Assembly (NCBI GenBank): GCA_035686605.1
Contig: DASRZI010000032.1
Location: 1-13,833 of the forward strand
DNA: 13,833 nt
Source of the DNA: UBA11865 sp035686605
GTDB lineage: Bacteria; Chloroflexota; Anaerolineae; Promineifilales; Promineifilaceae
Reading direction: 5' to 3'
Below the pieces are notes generated by a model that saw only the letters and a program-made list of their open reading frames with translations, was not told where the DNA came from and ran no database searches. Below, piece by piece: positions 6,885 to 13,833 of the stretch; position 1 is the first letter of the stretch; every line of letters starts with the position of its first letter. Both the position numbers and the translations under genes were made by a program.

Positions 6885-8744
6885 ATGAAGAAAACAAGGC
6901 TTTTCCTACTACCACTAGTAGCCATCGCTCTAGCAGTGATGGTAGGTCGGGTCGATGCCCAATCACCGGTGTCGGCCGAGGTTGATCGAACGATCTTAAG
7001 CACCGACGAGCTTCTCTCGTTGACTATCTCAGTCGACTCATCGGCGAATCTCGATTCTCGCCCGGAATTACCGCCCCTCAATGGCTTCGAAATAGTGGGC
7101 ACCTACAGCGGCACCCAAATGAGCATTATCAACGGGGATATGAGCGTCCAAGAGACGTATACGTATCAGTTGCGGCCGTCGCAGGCAGGAAACCTGGTTA
7201 TAGATTCAATTTCGGTAAACGTAGGCGGACAAACATATCGCACCGAGCCAATCCAAGTTACCGTCACTCAAGGAACTGGTGTTCCTCAGCCGGCTAATCC
7301 ATTGGTGCCAAACATGCCCTCGTTCCCATCGTTCCCTTCGTTTCCGTCATTTCCATCTATGCCTCCATCTCCTGCCTCCCCGGCCCAACCTATCGAACCT
7401 TCTATCGTCCCCGATCAGCTAAACGGACAAGATTTCTATGTGGAAGCCTTAGTAGATAACTACCAACCATACCAGGGCCAGCAGGTCGCCTACATCTTGC
7501 GATTTTTCCGCTCTGTCTCGCTGGTAGGCCAGGCGAACTACCGCAATCCTAGTTTCACCGGCTTTTGGACTCAAATGGACCCCGATCAGGATGAATTCTC
7601 ATTCTCCAAAGCCGGGCGCAATTACCAGATGACCGAGCTCAAGACCTTGCTGTTTCCAACGGTAGTCGGAGAAGTAACCATCGATCCGGCTAGCTTCTCC
7701 ATTCCGGGAGGATTCTTTAGCCAGGACAAGGAAATATTGTCAAATCCTGTAACCTTAAATGTGAATCCATTGCCCGAAGGAGCGCCGTCAAACTTTTCGG
7801 GCGCCGTCGGACAATTCGTCATCAATTCGCTTGCAGATACTTCGGAAACCAAGGTGAATGAGACAGTCACCTGGAGAATTACGCTAACTGGCCAGGGAAA
7901 TATTGATAACTTGACCGATCCCGATTGGCCGGAGCTGTCAGGATGGAGGGCATTTGACAGCGAGGCTTCAACATCCACTGAAATTGTAGACGGTTATTAC
8001 CAAGGAACTCGAACAATCGATCGCGTCCTGGTGCCGACTGAGGCTGGCAACCTTACATTGCCGCCAGTCGAATTCTCCTATTTTGATCCTTACCAGGCTG
8101 AATACATATCGATCAGTTCAGAACCGATCCAGATTAAGGTCGGACCAGAGGCTGCCAGCACAGCGCCTCCGGATAGTGGGCTGCCTGGCGGTGCGCTTCC
8201 AGCCGTCGACGAGCAGCAAGTATCGTTAACAGATTTCCCAGAGGCAATCCGGCCGAACAAACCAGCCGAATCTACTTGGGCAGTCGGCTCACCATTGGTG
8301 ACGGACCGCTCTGGTTTTTGGCTGCTGTGGACCGTTCCACTGATGCTGCTGGCTGTCCATTCGGGCTGGCAATGGCGTCAGAGACGCCGCTGCGAGACGG
8401 CTGACATTCGCAGAACAAATCATGCGAAAAAAGCTGCTCATCAATCCTTGAAGAAGGTGAGAAGCAGCGACCCGGCGAAATATGAAGTCACCGGTCAGAT
8501 CCTTTCAGAGTACATTTCAACCAGGCTGAACCGGTCTATTGCCGGACTAACCCAGCCGCAAATATCTGGTCTTATTCTGGAGAGAGGAATCGATCGAGGG
8601 CTGGTTGAAGAGGTTCAGGATGTCCTCACCCTTATTGAGATGGGCCGCTATGCACCTACGTCAAGTGGAATGGATGAACGAGATATCGTCAGCGTAGTTA
8701 GACAGTTGATCGATGATCTTGATAGGTCTTTCCGGCAGCAGTAG
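6885..8744 (+). CDS. batD: BatD-like anchored beta-domain protein
   Basis: This 619-residue protein has a signal peptide (hydrophobic 6-20, likely cleavage after VDA at 25). Several extracytoplasmic beta-sandwich repeats follow, with BatD hallmarks such as PPLNGFEIVGTYSGTQMSI, the NGQDFYVEALVDNYQPYQGQ strand and LPPVEFSYFDP. A Pro-rich linker at about 140-170 contains four FPS repeats. A single membrane helix lies near 475-492, then a basic stop (RQRRR) and a helical cytoplasmic domain of about 120 residues. Family length and order match BatD. The C-terminal domain resembles that of the third gene of this operon in layout. The ribosome binding site AAGGGA is about 12 bases from the ATG, so it is weak. 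BatD is presumed to complete the membrane complex; no catalytic residues are evident. Confidence 0.9.
   Translation: MKKTRLFLLPLVAIALAVMVGRVDAQSPVSAEVDRTILSTDELLSLTISVDSSANLDSRPELPPLNGFEIVGTYSGTQMSIINGDMSVQETYTYQLRPSQAGNLVIDSISVNVGGQTYRTEPIQVTVTQGTGVPQPANPLVPNMPSFPSFPSFPSFPSMPPSPASPAQPIEPSIVPDQLNGQDFYVEALVDNYQPYQGQQVAYILRFFRSVSLVGQANYRNPSFTGFWTQMDPDQDEFSFSKAGRNYQMTELKTLLFPTVVGEVTIDPASFSIPGGFFSQDKEILSNPVTLNVNPLPEGAPSNFSGAVGQFVINSLADTSETKVNETVTWRITLTGQGNIDNLTDPDWPELSGWRAFDSEASTSTEIVDGYYQGTRTIDRVLVPTEAGNLTLPPVEFSYFDPYQAEYISISSEPIQIKVGPEAASTAPPDSGLPGGALPAVDEQQVSLTDFPEAIRPNKPAESTWAVGSPLVTDRSGFWLLWTVPLMLLAVHSGWQWRQRRRCETADIRRTNHAKKAAHQSLKKVRSSDPAKYEVTGQILSEYISTRLNRSIAGLTQPQISGLILERGIDRGLVEEVQDVLTLIEMGRYAPTSSGMDERDIVSVVRQLIDDLDRSFRQQ
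7323..7358 (+). repeat. Four tandem 9-bp Phe-Pro-Ser coding repeats
   Basis: Inside batD, codons for Phe-Pro-Ser are repeated four times, flanked by M-P-S and M-P-P-S. The third positions vary among the units (CCA, CCT, CCG, CCA and TCG, TCG, TCA, TCT), so this is not a freshly slipped DNA repeat. The sequence pattern is maintained at the protein level, probably as a spacer between the first and second beta domains. Confidence 0.7.
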
Positions 8745-8776
8745 TCAAGATAGAACACAACCGCCAAACGTGCGGC

Positions 8777-8786
8777 TTCTTAAGAA
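8777..8786. repeat. Palindrome TTCTTAAGAA between batD and batE
   Basis: This perfect 10-bp palindrome lies in the 71-base gap before the last gene of the operon, where the other operon junctions are mostly much shorter. It shares the CTTAAG core with the repeats upstream of moxR. GATCGATC follows at 8794-8801. It could mark an internal promoter or control site, or be chance. Confidence 0.25.
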
Positions 8787-8815
8787 CCAATGAGATCGAT
8801 CGGAGTTAATCAATT

Positions 8816-9640
8816 ATGTGGCGTAATCTAATCAAAGTTGTGGGTTCAGGCATCGTTCTAGTGGTGATCCTCATCGCAGGAGTGAAGCTGTTGATGCCCA
8901 AGAGTACGGCAAACGTCGATGCGATAGAAACAGCCAGCCGGCTTCACGCCAGCGGTAATTACGACAGGGCTATCGAGATATATGAACAACTCCTGACCCA
9001 AGGTGTAAACGACAGCGTCGTTTTCTACAACCTGGGCAATGCCTATTATTCGATCGGTGATATCGGCCGGGCTGTGGCAAACTACAATCGAGCCGCCCAA
9101 TTAGATCCACGCGATCCGGACATCAAGGCAAACTTGGAGTTAGCCAGGGGTCAGATCACTGAACCGTTTATTGAAAACGATCCTGGTTTTATCGGAGTGC
9201 TTTCAAAGATTACCGATGGTTGGTTGAGCGTTAACGAAACAGCGATAGTCGCCCTGTCATTTTGGTTTTTGGCTGGCTTACTGCTGATTGGCATTCGCTA
9301 CACGAGGGATCGAGAACTTCGCACCGGCTTTCAATACGCGACCATATTGGTCATTTTACTTCTTCTGCTGGCTGGTCTTTCACTTGGTAGTCGTCTTTAC
9401 GTCGAGCAAAGCCATCCAGAGGGAGTAGTGGTTGTTCCTACGATTGCGGTCAGCAGCGAACCCAATGATGGTTTTGCCACCGACCTGAACCTCTCCAGCG
9501 AGGCCGAGATCAGATTTATCAAAACAAATGGTGCCTGGGGCCGTCTGGCAACACCGGGCGACTCGCTTCAAAACTGGATCCCCCTGGACACAGTTGAGAT
9601 GGTTGCTGCCCTATCTCCAGGACTCTCCTTATTTGGCTAA
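8816..9640 (+). CDS. batE: BatE-like TPR and SH3-domain membrane protein
   Basis: The 274-residue protein has an N-terminal helix (about 9-27, uncleaved anchor or signal) and two TPR units (about 34-115), with SGNYDRAIEIYEQLL and VVFYNLGNAYYSIGDIGRAVANYNRA being close to the TPR consensus. Two membrane helices follow (about 143-161 and 174-193). The C-terminal region of about 70 residues, with the IAVSSEPND strand and GAWGRL turn, looks like a bacterial SH3 domain. This TPR, two helices and SH3 order is that of BatE. The TPR probably faces the outside and docks to the other Bat proteins. GGAG lies 10 bases before the ATG. The gene ends the operon; its TAA sits in the loop of a hairpin at 9630-9655. 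Confidence 0.88.
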   Translation: MWRNLIKVVGSGIVLVVILIAGVKLLMPKSTANVDAIETASRLHASGNYDRAIEIYEQLLTQGVNDSVVFYNLGNAYYSIGDIGRAVANYNRAAQLDPRDPDIKANLELARGQITEPFIENDPGFIGVLSKITDGWLSVNETAIVALSFWFLAGLLLIGIRYTRDRELRTGFQYATILVILLLLLAGLSLGSRLYVEQSHPEGVVVVPTIAVSSEPNDGFATDLNLSSEAEIRFIKTNGAWGRLATPGDSLQNWIPLDTVEMVAALSPGLSLFG

Positions 9641-9655
9641 ACATCTGGCCAAATA
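9630..9655. terminator. Hairpin between convergent batE and glycosyltransferase genes
   Basis: Perfect 8-bp arms TATTTGGC (9630-9637) and GCCAAATA (9648-9655) surround a 10-base loop that contains the batE stop codon. It lies between two convergent genes, where a bidirectional terminator is expected. No T-run follows on either strand, so it does not fit the classic rho-independent form and may instead stabilise the 3' end or aid termination. Confidence 0.4.
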
Positions 9656-9669
9656 CCTGCCCTAAATTA

Positions 9670-10368
9670 TCAGGTTGATTTCCGGATACTCTGCCTCGTT
9701 CGATAAACCAACCCTACGTAGCCGGTCAGGTGCTTAACTGGATTGATATGGCTGGTCTCCCCGCCGTAGATGGTCCTGATCTTCACCCATTCGAGATCGT
9801 ATCCGCGCTGGACGCAAGCAACAATCATTTCGACCTCAAACTCGAATCCTTCCTGCTGAACGGCTATCATGTCCTGCATCAGACGACGGCCAATCAGCCG
9901 GTATCCGGACTGGTTGTCTAGAATGGTCTCACCCATGGCCCAGGAGAGGGATCGCTTTCCCAACCAATTGGCTAACCGGCGAACTGGGGGCATCTCCCTA
10001 AAATCCCTAGCTCCTATGACCAAATCTGTATGGCCATTTTGAAAAGCTTCTACGAATTTTGGTATTTCGGCCGGATCATGCTGCCCATCAGCGTCCAGGG
10101 TAATAACCGCTTGAATATCCTGCTGGATCGCATAGTTGAATCCAGCCTTTAGCGCTGATCCCTTTCCCTGATTCGGCTGCTGGCGCACCACATGTGCTCC
10201 TGCTTGTTCGGCGACTTGAGTGGTATTGTCACTCGAACCATCGTCGATGACGACAACCGGCAGATGCTCCAGTGCCGCGGCAATCACGGGCTCGATTCGT
10301 GACCCTTCGTTATAAGCCGGTATGATCACTAGCAATGAATTATCACCAACGTTAGAAGCGGCTTGCAT
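9670..10368 (-). CDS. Family 2 glycosyltransferase
   Basis: The 232-residue protein is a GT-A fold family 2 glycosyltransferase of the polyprenyl-phosphate or dolichol-phosphate mannosyltransferase type. IIPAYNEGSRI is at 15-25, DDGSSDNT (42-49) binds nucleotide, and LDADGQHD (91-98) carries the DxD metal site at Asp92/Asp94. DNQSGYRLIGRR (151-162) is the acceptor-side motif. It has no membrane helix, so it is a cytoplasmic or membrane-associated short form transferring a sugar from a nucleotide donor, probably to a lipid carrier. AGAAGG with a 6-base spacer supports the ATG at 10366-10368. It is convergent with batE and divergent from the response regulator gene, so it is its own unit. The specific sugar is not readable from the sequence. 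Confidence 0.88.
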   Translation of the reverse strand: MQAASNVGDNSLLVIIPAYNEGSRIEPVIAAALEHLPVVVIDDGSSDNTTQVAEQAGAHVVRQQPNQGKGSALKAGFNYAIQQDIQAVITLDADGQHDPAEIPKFVEAFQNGHTDLVIGARDFREMPPVRRLANWLGKRSLSWAMGETILDNQSGYRLIGRRLMQDMIAVQQEGFEFEVEMIVACVQRGYDLEWVKIRTIYGGETSHINPVKHLTGYVGLVYRTRQSIRKST

Positions 10369-10462
10369 TAAAAACCTTCTCTTAACTGGAACTCTGGTCC
10401 ACGATGGAGCAGTACTTTCTCATAAGCACTTTTTATCCTAAAATCTAGTTCAGGCAACAACA
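10369..10462. promoter_or_regulatory. Divergent promoter region, glycosyltransferase and two-component genes
   Basis: These 94 bases must hold start signals for both flanking genes. On the plus strand TAAAAT (10439-10444) is a possible -10 box with a poor -35 (TTTCTC) 17 bp upstream; it would start transcription within about 12 bases of the response regulator ATG. On the minus strand no clear promoter was found, only the AGAAGG ribosome binding site. Confidence is low in the exact boxes, higher that promoters lie here. Confidence 0.4.
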
Positions 10463-11161
10463 ATGGCAAGACATATACTAATTGTCGACGATGACACATT
10501 ACTAAGACGGAGCCTTAGCCTTCAGCTAGACCAGGCCGGTTACCGTACCAGTACCGCCGCCAATGCCGAGGATGCCCTGGCCCTCGCCCGGCGTGATCCC
10601 CCAGATCTCATTCTACTCGATGTCGGCCTTCCCGGGATGGACGGCCTTGAGGCGCTGAAACATATCCAGAAAGATATGGATGTACCGGTAATCTTTGTAA
10701 CGGCAAGACGCAGAGAACTTGACGAGATATTAGGACTGGAACTCGGTGCGGATGAATACATCACCAAACCTTTCAATCCTGATATCCTGTTAGCTAGAGT
10801 CAAGGCAGTCCTACGCCGTAGCAATCGCCAATTATCTGATCCCGCGGACTCATCAATCCTGGAAGTTGGCGATTTGACCATTGATCCAGGAGCTCACACC
10901 GTCACTGTGGCTGATAAATCAGTCGAACTAGCGGGGAGGGAATTTGCGTTGCTCCATGCCTTAGCTCAGGAAGCCGGGCAGGTCCTCTCCATCGACGATT
11001 TGTTGGCTCGAGTCTGGGGAGCGGAGTTTTTTGGCGAGCCCCAGGTTGTCTACGTCCACATTCGCTGGTTGCGAGAGAAGATAGAAGATGTTCCCCAGGA
11101 GCCTCAGCGAATCATAAATGTCCGGGGTGTGGGTTATAAACTAATAGCTCGCCCTAACTAA
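10463..11161 (+). CDS. OmpR/PhoB-family response regulator
   Basis: The 232-residue protein has a receiver domain (residues 3-115) and a winged-helix DNA-binding domain (about 130-230). The acidic pocket is Asp9-Asp10, the phosphorylated residue is Asp53 (in LILLDVGLPGMDG), and Thr80 and Lys102 (in YITKPF) complete the active site. The effector part has the expected EFALLHALAQEAGQVLS, the VYVHIRWLREKIE recognition region and INVRGVGYKL wing. Phosphorylation by the kinase encoded next should drive dimer binding to tandem DNA repeats. The stop codon overlaps the kinase start by one base. The ribosome binding site is weak. Target genes are unknown. Confidence 0.94.
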   Translation: MARHILIVDDDTLLRRSLSLQLDQAGYRTSTAANAEDALALARRDPPDLILLDVGLPGMDGLEALKHIQKDMDVPVIFVTARRRELDEILGLELGADEYITKPFNPDILLARVKAVLRRSNRQLSDPADSSILEVGDLTIDPGAHTVTVADKSVELAGREFALLHALAQEAGQVLSIDDLLARVWGAEFFGEPQVVYVHIRWLREKIEDVPQEPQRIINVRGVGYKLIARPN

Positions 11162-12570
11162 TGATGAAGACGCTTCGAGCCCGATTTATCATCAGCCACG
11201 TCCTTCCCATCCTCATCATTGTTCCGTTGGCTGGAATAGCCCTCATCTACCTTCTGGAAAGCCAGGTCTTACTATCCGACCTGTCGGATGATCTCACTGA
11301 GCGAGCCAGTATCATTGCCGAAGCAGTATCAGACCAGCCTGAACTCCTCCAAGATCCAGACCTGGCAGGGTCCTATATCGCCCGGATCCAGCTTGATATC
11401 GAAGGAGAGGTGCTGTTCCTGGGATCACAAGGAACTCTATTAGCAACCAGCGATCCTCTCCGCCGGCCGGAAATTGGTCAGCTGCCGTCGATAGAGGGAA
11501 TCGAGGACGCGGTCTCAGGATCACCTTTTGTTCTGGTCCACTACTCATGGAGCTCTCCCAATGGCATCGCTCTGATCCCAGTTTCCGACGTCAACCAGCA
11601 GTTAATTGGCGTGGTTGGTGTTACAGAGAAGTTGGATGCTGCTGCTTCGCAATTTGGTGACCTCAGGCGATTTATCGGGATATCGATTCTGGCAGCATTA
11701 ATTCTCGGAGTAGGGCTGGCGTTTTTTCTAGCCCGCAGACTGGAACGACCGCTAAAATCGGTGACCATTTCCGTTAGGGAGATCGCCGAAGGACATCGAG
11801 TTGAGCCGATCGAAGAAAAAGGTCCCGTCGAGATTCAAGAGCTGATCCGGTCAGTAAATACCTTGGCTGCGGACCTCCGTTCTTTGGAGGACACACGTCG
11901 TAGGCTGCTGGCCAATATCGTCCACGAACTGGGCCGGCCCTTGGGAGCGATACGATCAGCCATCCATACCCTCAGGCAAGTTGCGATTGAGGATCCGGCT
12001 ACTCGAGATGAGCTGTTGAAGGGAATCGAAGATGAAGTTATTCGCCTACAGCCCCTTCTAGATGATTTAGCCCAACTTCATGGACAGGTTACAGGAACGG
12101 TAAAGCTTTATCGACAGTCGATTGAGCTAAGTGACTGGCTGCCCCCCCTGATTATTCCCTGGAGGGCTGCAGCCCTGGACAAAGGGCTTCAATGGGAAGC
12201 GGAGATTTCGAAAGATATACCGGCGGTTTCAATTGATCCCGACAGAATCAGCCAGGTGATCGGCAATTTACTCAGCAACGCCATTAAATACACACAAGGT
12301 GGTTCTGTTTTGTTCTCAGCGAGCTCCACTTCCGGCGAAACCAGGATTTCCGTCAGCGATACAGGCCCTGGTATTGCCTTGGGCGAACAAGAACAAGTAT
12401 TTGAGCCATTTTATCGGAGCCAGGAACCGCGACGATTCCCCCAGGGACTAGGCCTGGGGCTCACCATCGCCCGTGATCTCGTAGAGGCTCATGGCGGTGA
12501 ATTGGCGATCTCCAGTGAGATTGGGAAGGGCAGCATCTTCACCATTATCCTTCCGCAATCGACCGATTAA
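11161..12570 (+). CDS. Membrane sensor histidine kinase
   Basis: The 469-residue kinase has a membrane helix at about 10-32, an extracytoplasmic sensor domain of about 135 residues (34-168), a second helix (172-191), a HAMP linker (about 190-245), a HisKA domain and a HATPase domain. The phosphorylated His255 lies in IVHELGRPLGAIRS; the N box has Asn373 (GNLLSNAIKYT), G1 is SDTGPGI (Asp400), F box VFEPFYR, and G2 is GLGLGLTIARDL. The usual HELRTP reads HELGRP here, so Arg259 replaces the Thr/Asn of the E-x-x-T/N phosphatase motif. The ligand is unknown. ATG 11161 overlaps the regulator stop; ATG 11164 is equally possible. The end overlaps the convergent Fe-S gene by 4 bases. Confidence 0.93.
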   Translation: MMKTLRARFIISHVLPILIIVPLAGIALIYLLESQVLLSDLSDDLTERASIIAEAVSDQPELLQDPDLAGSYIARIQLDIEGEVLFLGSQGTLLATSDPLRRPEIGQLPSIEGIEDAVSGSPFVLVHYSWSSPNGIALIPVSDVNQQLIGVVGVTEKLDAAASQFGDLRRFIGISILAALILGVGLAFFLARRLERPLKSVTISVREIAEGHRVEPIEEKGPVEIQELIRSVNTLAADLRSLEDTRRRLLANIVHELGRPLGAIRSAIHTLRQVAIEDPATRDELLKGIEDEVIRLQPLLDDLAQLHGQVTGTVKLYRQSIELSDWLPPLIIPWRAAALDKGLQWEAEISKDIPAVSIDPDRISQVIGNLLSNAIKYTQGGSVLFSASSTSGETRISVSDTGPGIALGEQEQVFEPFYRSQEPRRFPQGLGLGLTIARDLVEAHGGELAISSEIGKGSIFTIILPQSTD

Positions 12571-13833
12571 TCTCTCGGAGTTGAACGCATCGCCTTATAA
12601 AGCACCTCGGCTGGGTGGAGCGCTGTTCGACCAGTACCGTGTTTGATTTGATCACGGCAGCTGGCCCCGGCAGCTACGATGATGGATTTGCTTCCAGAAT
12701 TGCGCACAGCAGGTAACAATCTTCTCTCAGCCATGGCCATTGAGAGCTCATAGTGTTCCGCCTCATAACCAAAGGAACCAGCCATGCCGCAGCAACCGGA
12801 ATCGGCTTCTGTTACCGAATATCCCTGGGGTAAAGACAGGATTGTTTTGCTTGGCTCAGTGCCAGTTATCGCTTTTTGATGGCAATGGCCATGTAGAAGC
12901 AAATCACGGGGATCTTCCTCGAAGTCGAGTTTAAAGTTGCCCTCTTCCACGAGCTGGGCGATGAATTCCTCAAAGGTGAAGGCCTTGTCGGCCACGGTTT
13001 GAGTGCGCTGGTCCTCCGGCAAGAGATAGAGGTATTCGTCTCTCAGTGAGAGCAGGCAGCTTGGTTCGAGCCCCACGATAGGTATTCCTTCTTCAGCAAA
13101 CGGCGCCAGCTTGTTTACTGTATCCCTAGCCGCCTCCGTAGCTTTGTCCACCAGTCCCTTTGACAGCATTGGTCTACCGCAGCATTGGTGCCCTGGCAGC
13201 AGCACCTCAAAACCGCATGCTTCCAGGACTTCTGTGGCAGCAATGGAGGTCTGTGGATAGTAGAACGTATTGAAGGTGTCATTAAACAATACTACCCTTG
13301 GTTTGTCAGGGGCCGGCTTGGATACTCCTGTCTTTGAACGACTATGGAACCAGTTTGTAAAGGGCTGTTTGGCGAAGGACGGCATGGTGCGGTGAGCGCT
13401 AATGTTTAAGATGGACTCTGTACCCTGGCGGGCAATTTTGGATTTGAGCACTCCGTTGATCAGGGGTGCTTTCCAACCGCTGCTTAACCGGCTGATCCTG
13501 GCGATGTCTCCGAACAACCTTGTTCTAAGAGGCACTCCGTTTTTCCGCCAGTAGCTGTCCAGGAAAGCCAGCTTTATTTTGGTCATGTCAACCGCGGATG
13601 GACATTCGGCTTTGCAGGCCTTGCACTCCACACAGAGATCCATCACTTCGAACATTCTCTGGCTCGTGAGCTCTGATTGCGGCAGAGCACCGGACATAGC
13701 AGCCCGCAGGGCGTTTGCCCTTCCTCTCGTACTATGTTCTTCCTCTCGCGTGACCATGAAACTTGGGCACATCGTTCCCGTGGTTTTTTGTCGGCAGACT
13801 CCGGCCCCGTTGCACATCTCAATGGCCCTGTCT
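12567..13833 (-). CDS. FAD-linked oxidase, C-terminal Fe-S and CCG portion, 5' end cut by window
   Basis: The frame is open to the window edge: five codons (D-R-A-I-E) precede the first Met at 13815-13817. This is therefore the C-terminal part of a longer protein, not a complete 416-residue gene. Counting from that Met, a Cys-rich segment MCNGAGVCRQ...GTMCPS (Cys2, Cys8, Cys17) is followed by a classic C-x2-C-x2-C-x3-CP ferredoxin motif (Cys62, 65, 68, 72). Two CCG-type motifs come later (QCCGRPMLSKG and SGCCGMAGSFGYE), with HGHCHQKA between. This is the tail of fused FAD/Fe-S/CCG oxidoreductases related to D-lactate dehydrogenase and glycolate oxidase subunits D and F, probably passing electrons from a 2-hydroxyacid to quinone. 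The FAD domain would lie beyond the window. The substrate is not determined. Confidence 0.88.
   Translation of the reverse strand, partial: DRAIEMCNGAGVCRQKTTGTMCPSFMVTREEEHSTRGRANALRAAMSGALPQSELTSQRMFEVMDLCVECKACKAECPSAVDMTKIKLAFLDSYWRKNGVPLRTRLFGDIARISRLSSGWKAPLINGVLKSKIARQGTESILNISAHRTMPSFAKQPFTNWFHSRSKTGVSKPAPDKPRVVLFNDTFNTFYYPQTSIAATEVLEACGFEVLLPGHQCCGRPMLSKGLVDKATEAARDTVNKLAPFAEEGIPIVGLEPSCLLSLRDEYLYLLPEDQRTQTVADKAFTFEEFIAQLVEEGNFKLDFEEDPRDLLLHGHCHQKAITGTEPSKTILSLPQGYSVTEADSGCCGMAGSFGYEAEHYELSMAMAERRLLPAVRNSGSKSIIVAAGASCRDQIKHGTGRTALHPAEVLYKAMRSTPRD

Noticed and set aside
7622..7978. 118-codon open frame on the minus strand inside batD
   Set aside because: It is antisense to a clear BatD beta domain, has no convincing start signals and no family resemblance.
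8761..8774. CCGC/GCGG stem in the batD-batE gap as a terminator
   Set aside because: Only four base pairs and no T-run; too weak to call.

Overview
This window looks like a piece of chromosome from an environmental bacterium, most likely Chloroflexota. That placement is inferred from protein style: the wording of the PaaI-type thioesterase, a histidine kinase with a HELGRPL H-box, and the gene order of the MoxR/Bat cluster. It was not checked by any search. Base composition is near 50% GC by eye. I see no rRNA, tRNA, CRISPR array, insertion sequence or phage gene.

Layout. (1) Positions 1-216, minus strand: the N-terminal part of a hotdog-fold PaaI-like thioesterase, cut by the window edge, with an extended -10 promoter at 302-310. 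(2) Positions 217-855: about 640 bases with no convincing gene. They hold the divergent promoter area, several inverted repeats and a set of CTTAA motifs spaced by 11 and 22 bp. (3) Positions 856-9640, plus strand: a tight eight-gene operon of the MoxR/Bat (aerotolerance-type) family. Its order is MoxR AAA+ ATPase, DUF58 protein, an anchored BatD/DUF4381-like protein, BatA-like vWA, BatB-like vWA, BatC-like TPR lipoprotein, BatD-like protein and BatE-like TPR/SH3 protein. (4) Positions 9670-10368, minus strand: a family 2 glycosyltransferase, convergent with the operon. (5) Positions 10463-12570, plus strand: an OmpR/PhoB-type response regulator and its membrane histidine kinase, overlapping by one base. 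(6) Positions 12567-13833, minus strand: the C-terminal Fe-S/CCG part of a large FAD-linked oxidase, cut by the window edge and sharing a TTAA stop with the kinase gene.

How the genes fit together. In the Bat operon a cytoplasmic MoxR ATPase and a soluble DUF58 vWA protein probably act on a membrane assembly. That assembly would be two anchored vWA proteins with intact MIDAS motifs, two BatD-type anchored beta-domain proteins and two TPR proteins. Families of this kind are thought to act as chaperone or metal-insertion type machines or in envelope stress resistance, but the substrate is unknown here and nothing in the sequence names it. The notable feature is that nearly every extracytoplasmic component occurs as a pair. 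The two-component system is a separate transcription unit. A link to the operon, for example through the 11-bp-phased repeats upstream of moxR, is only a hypothesis.
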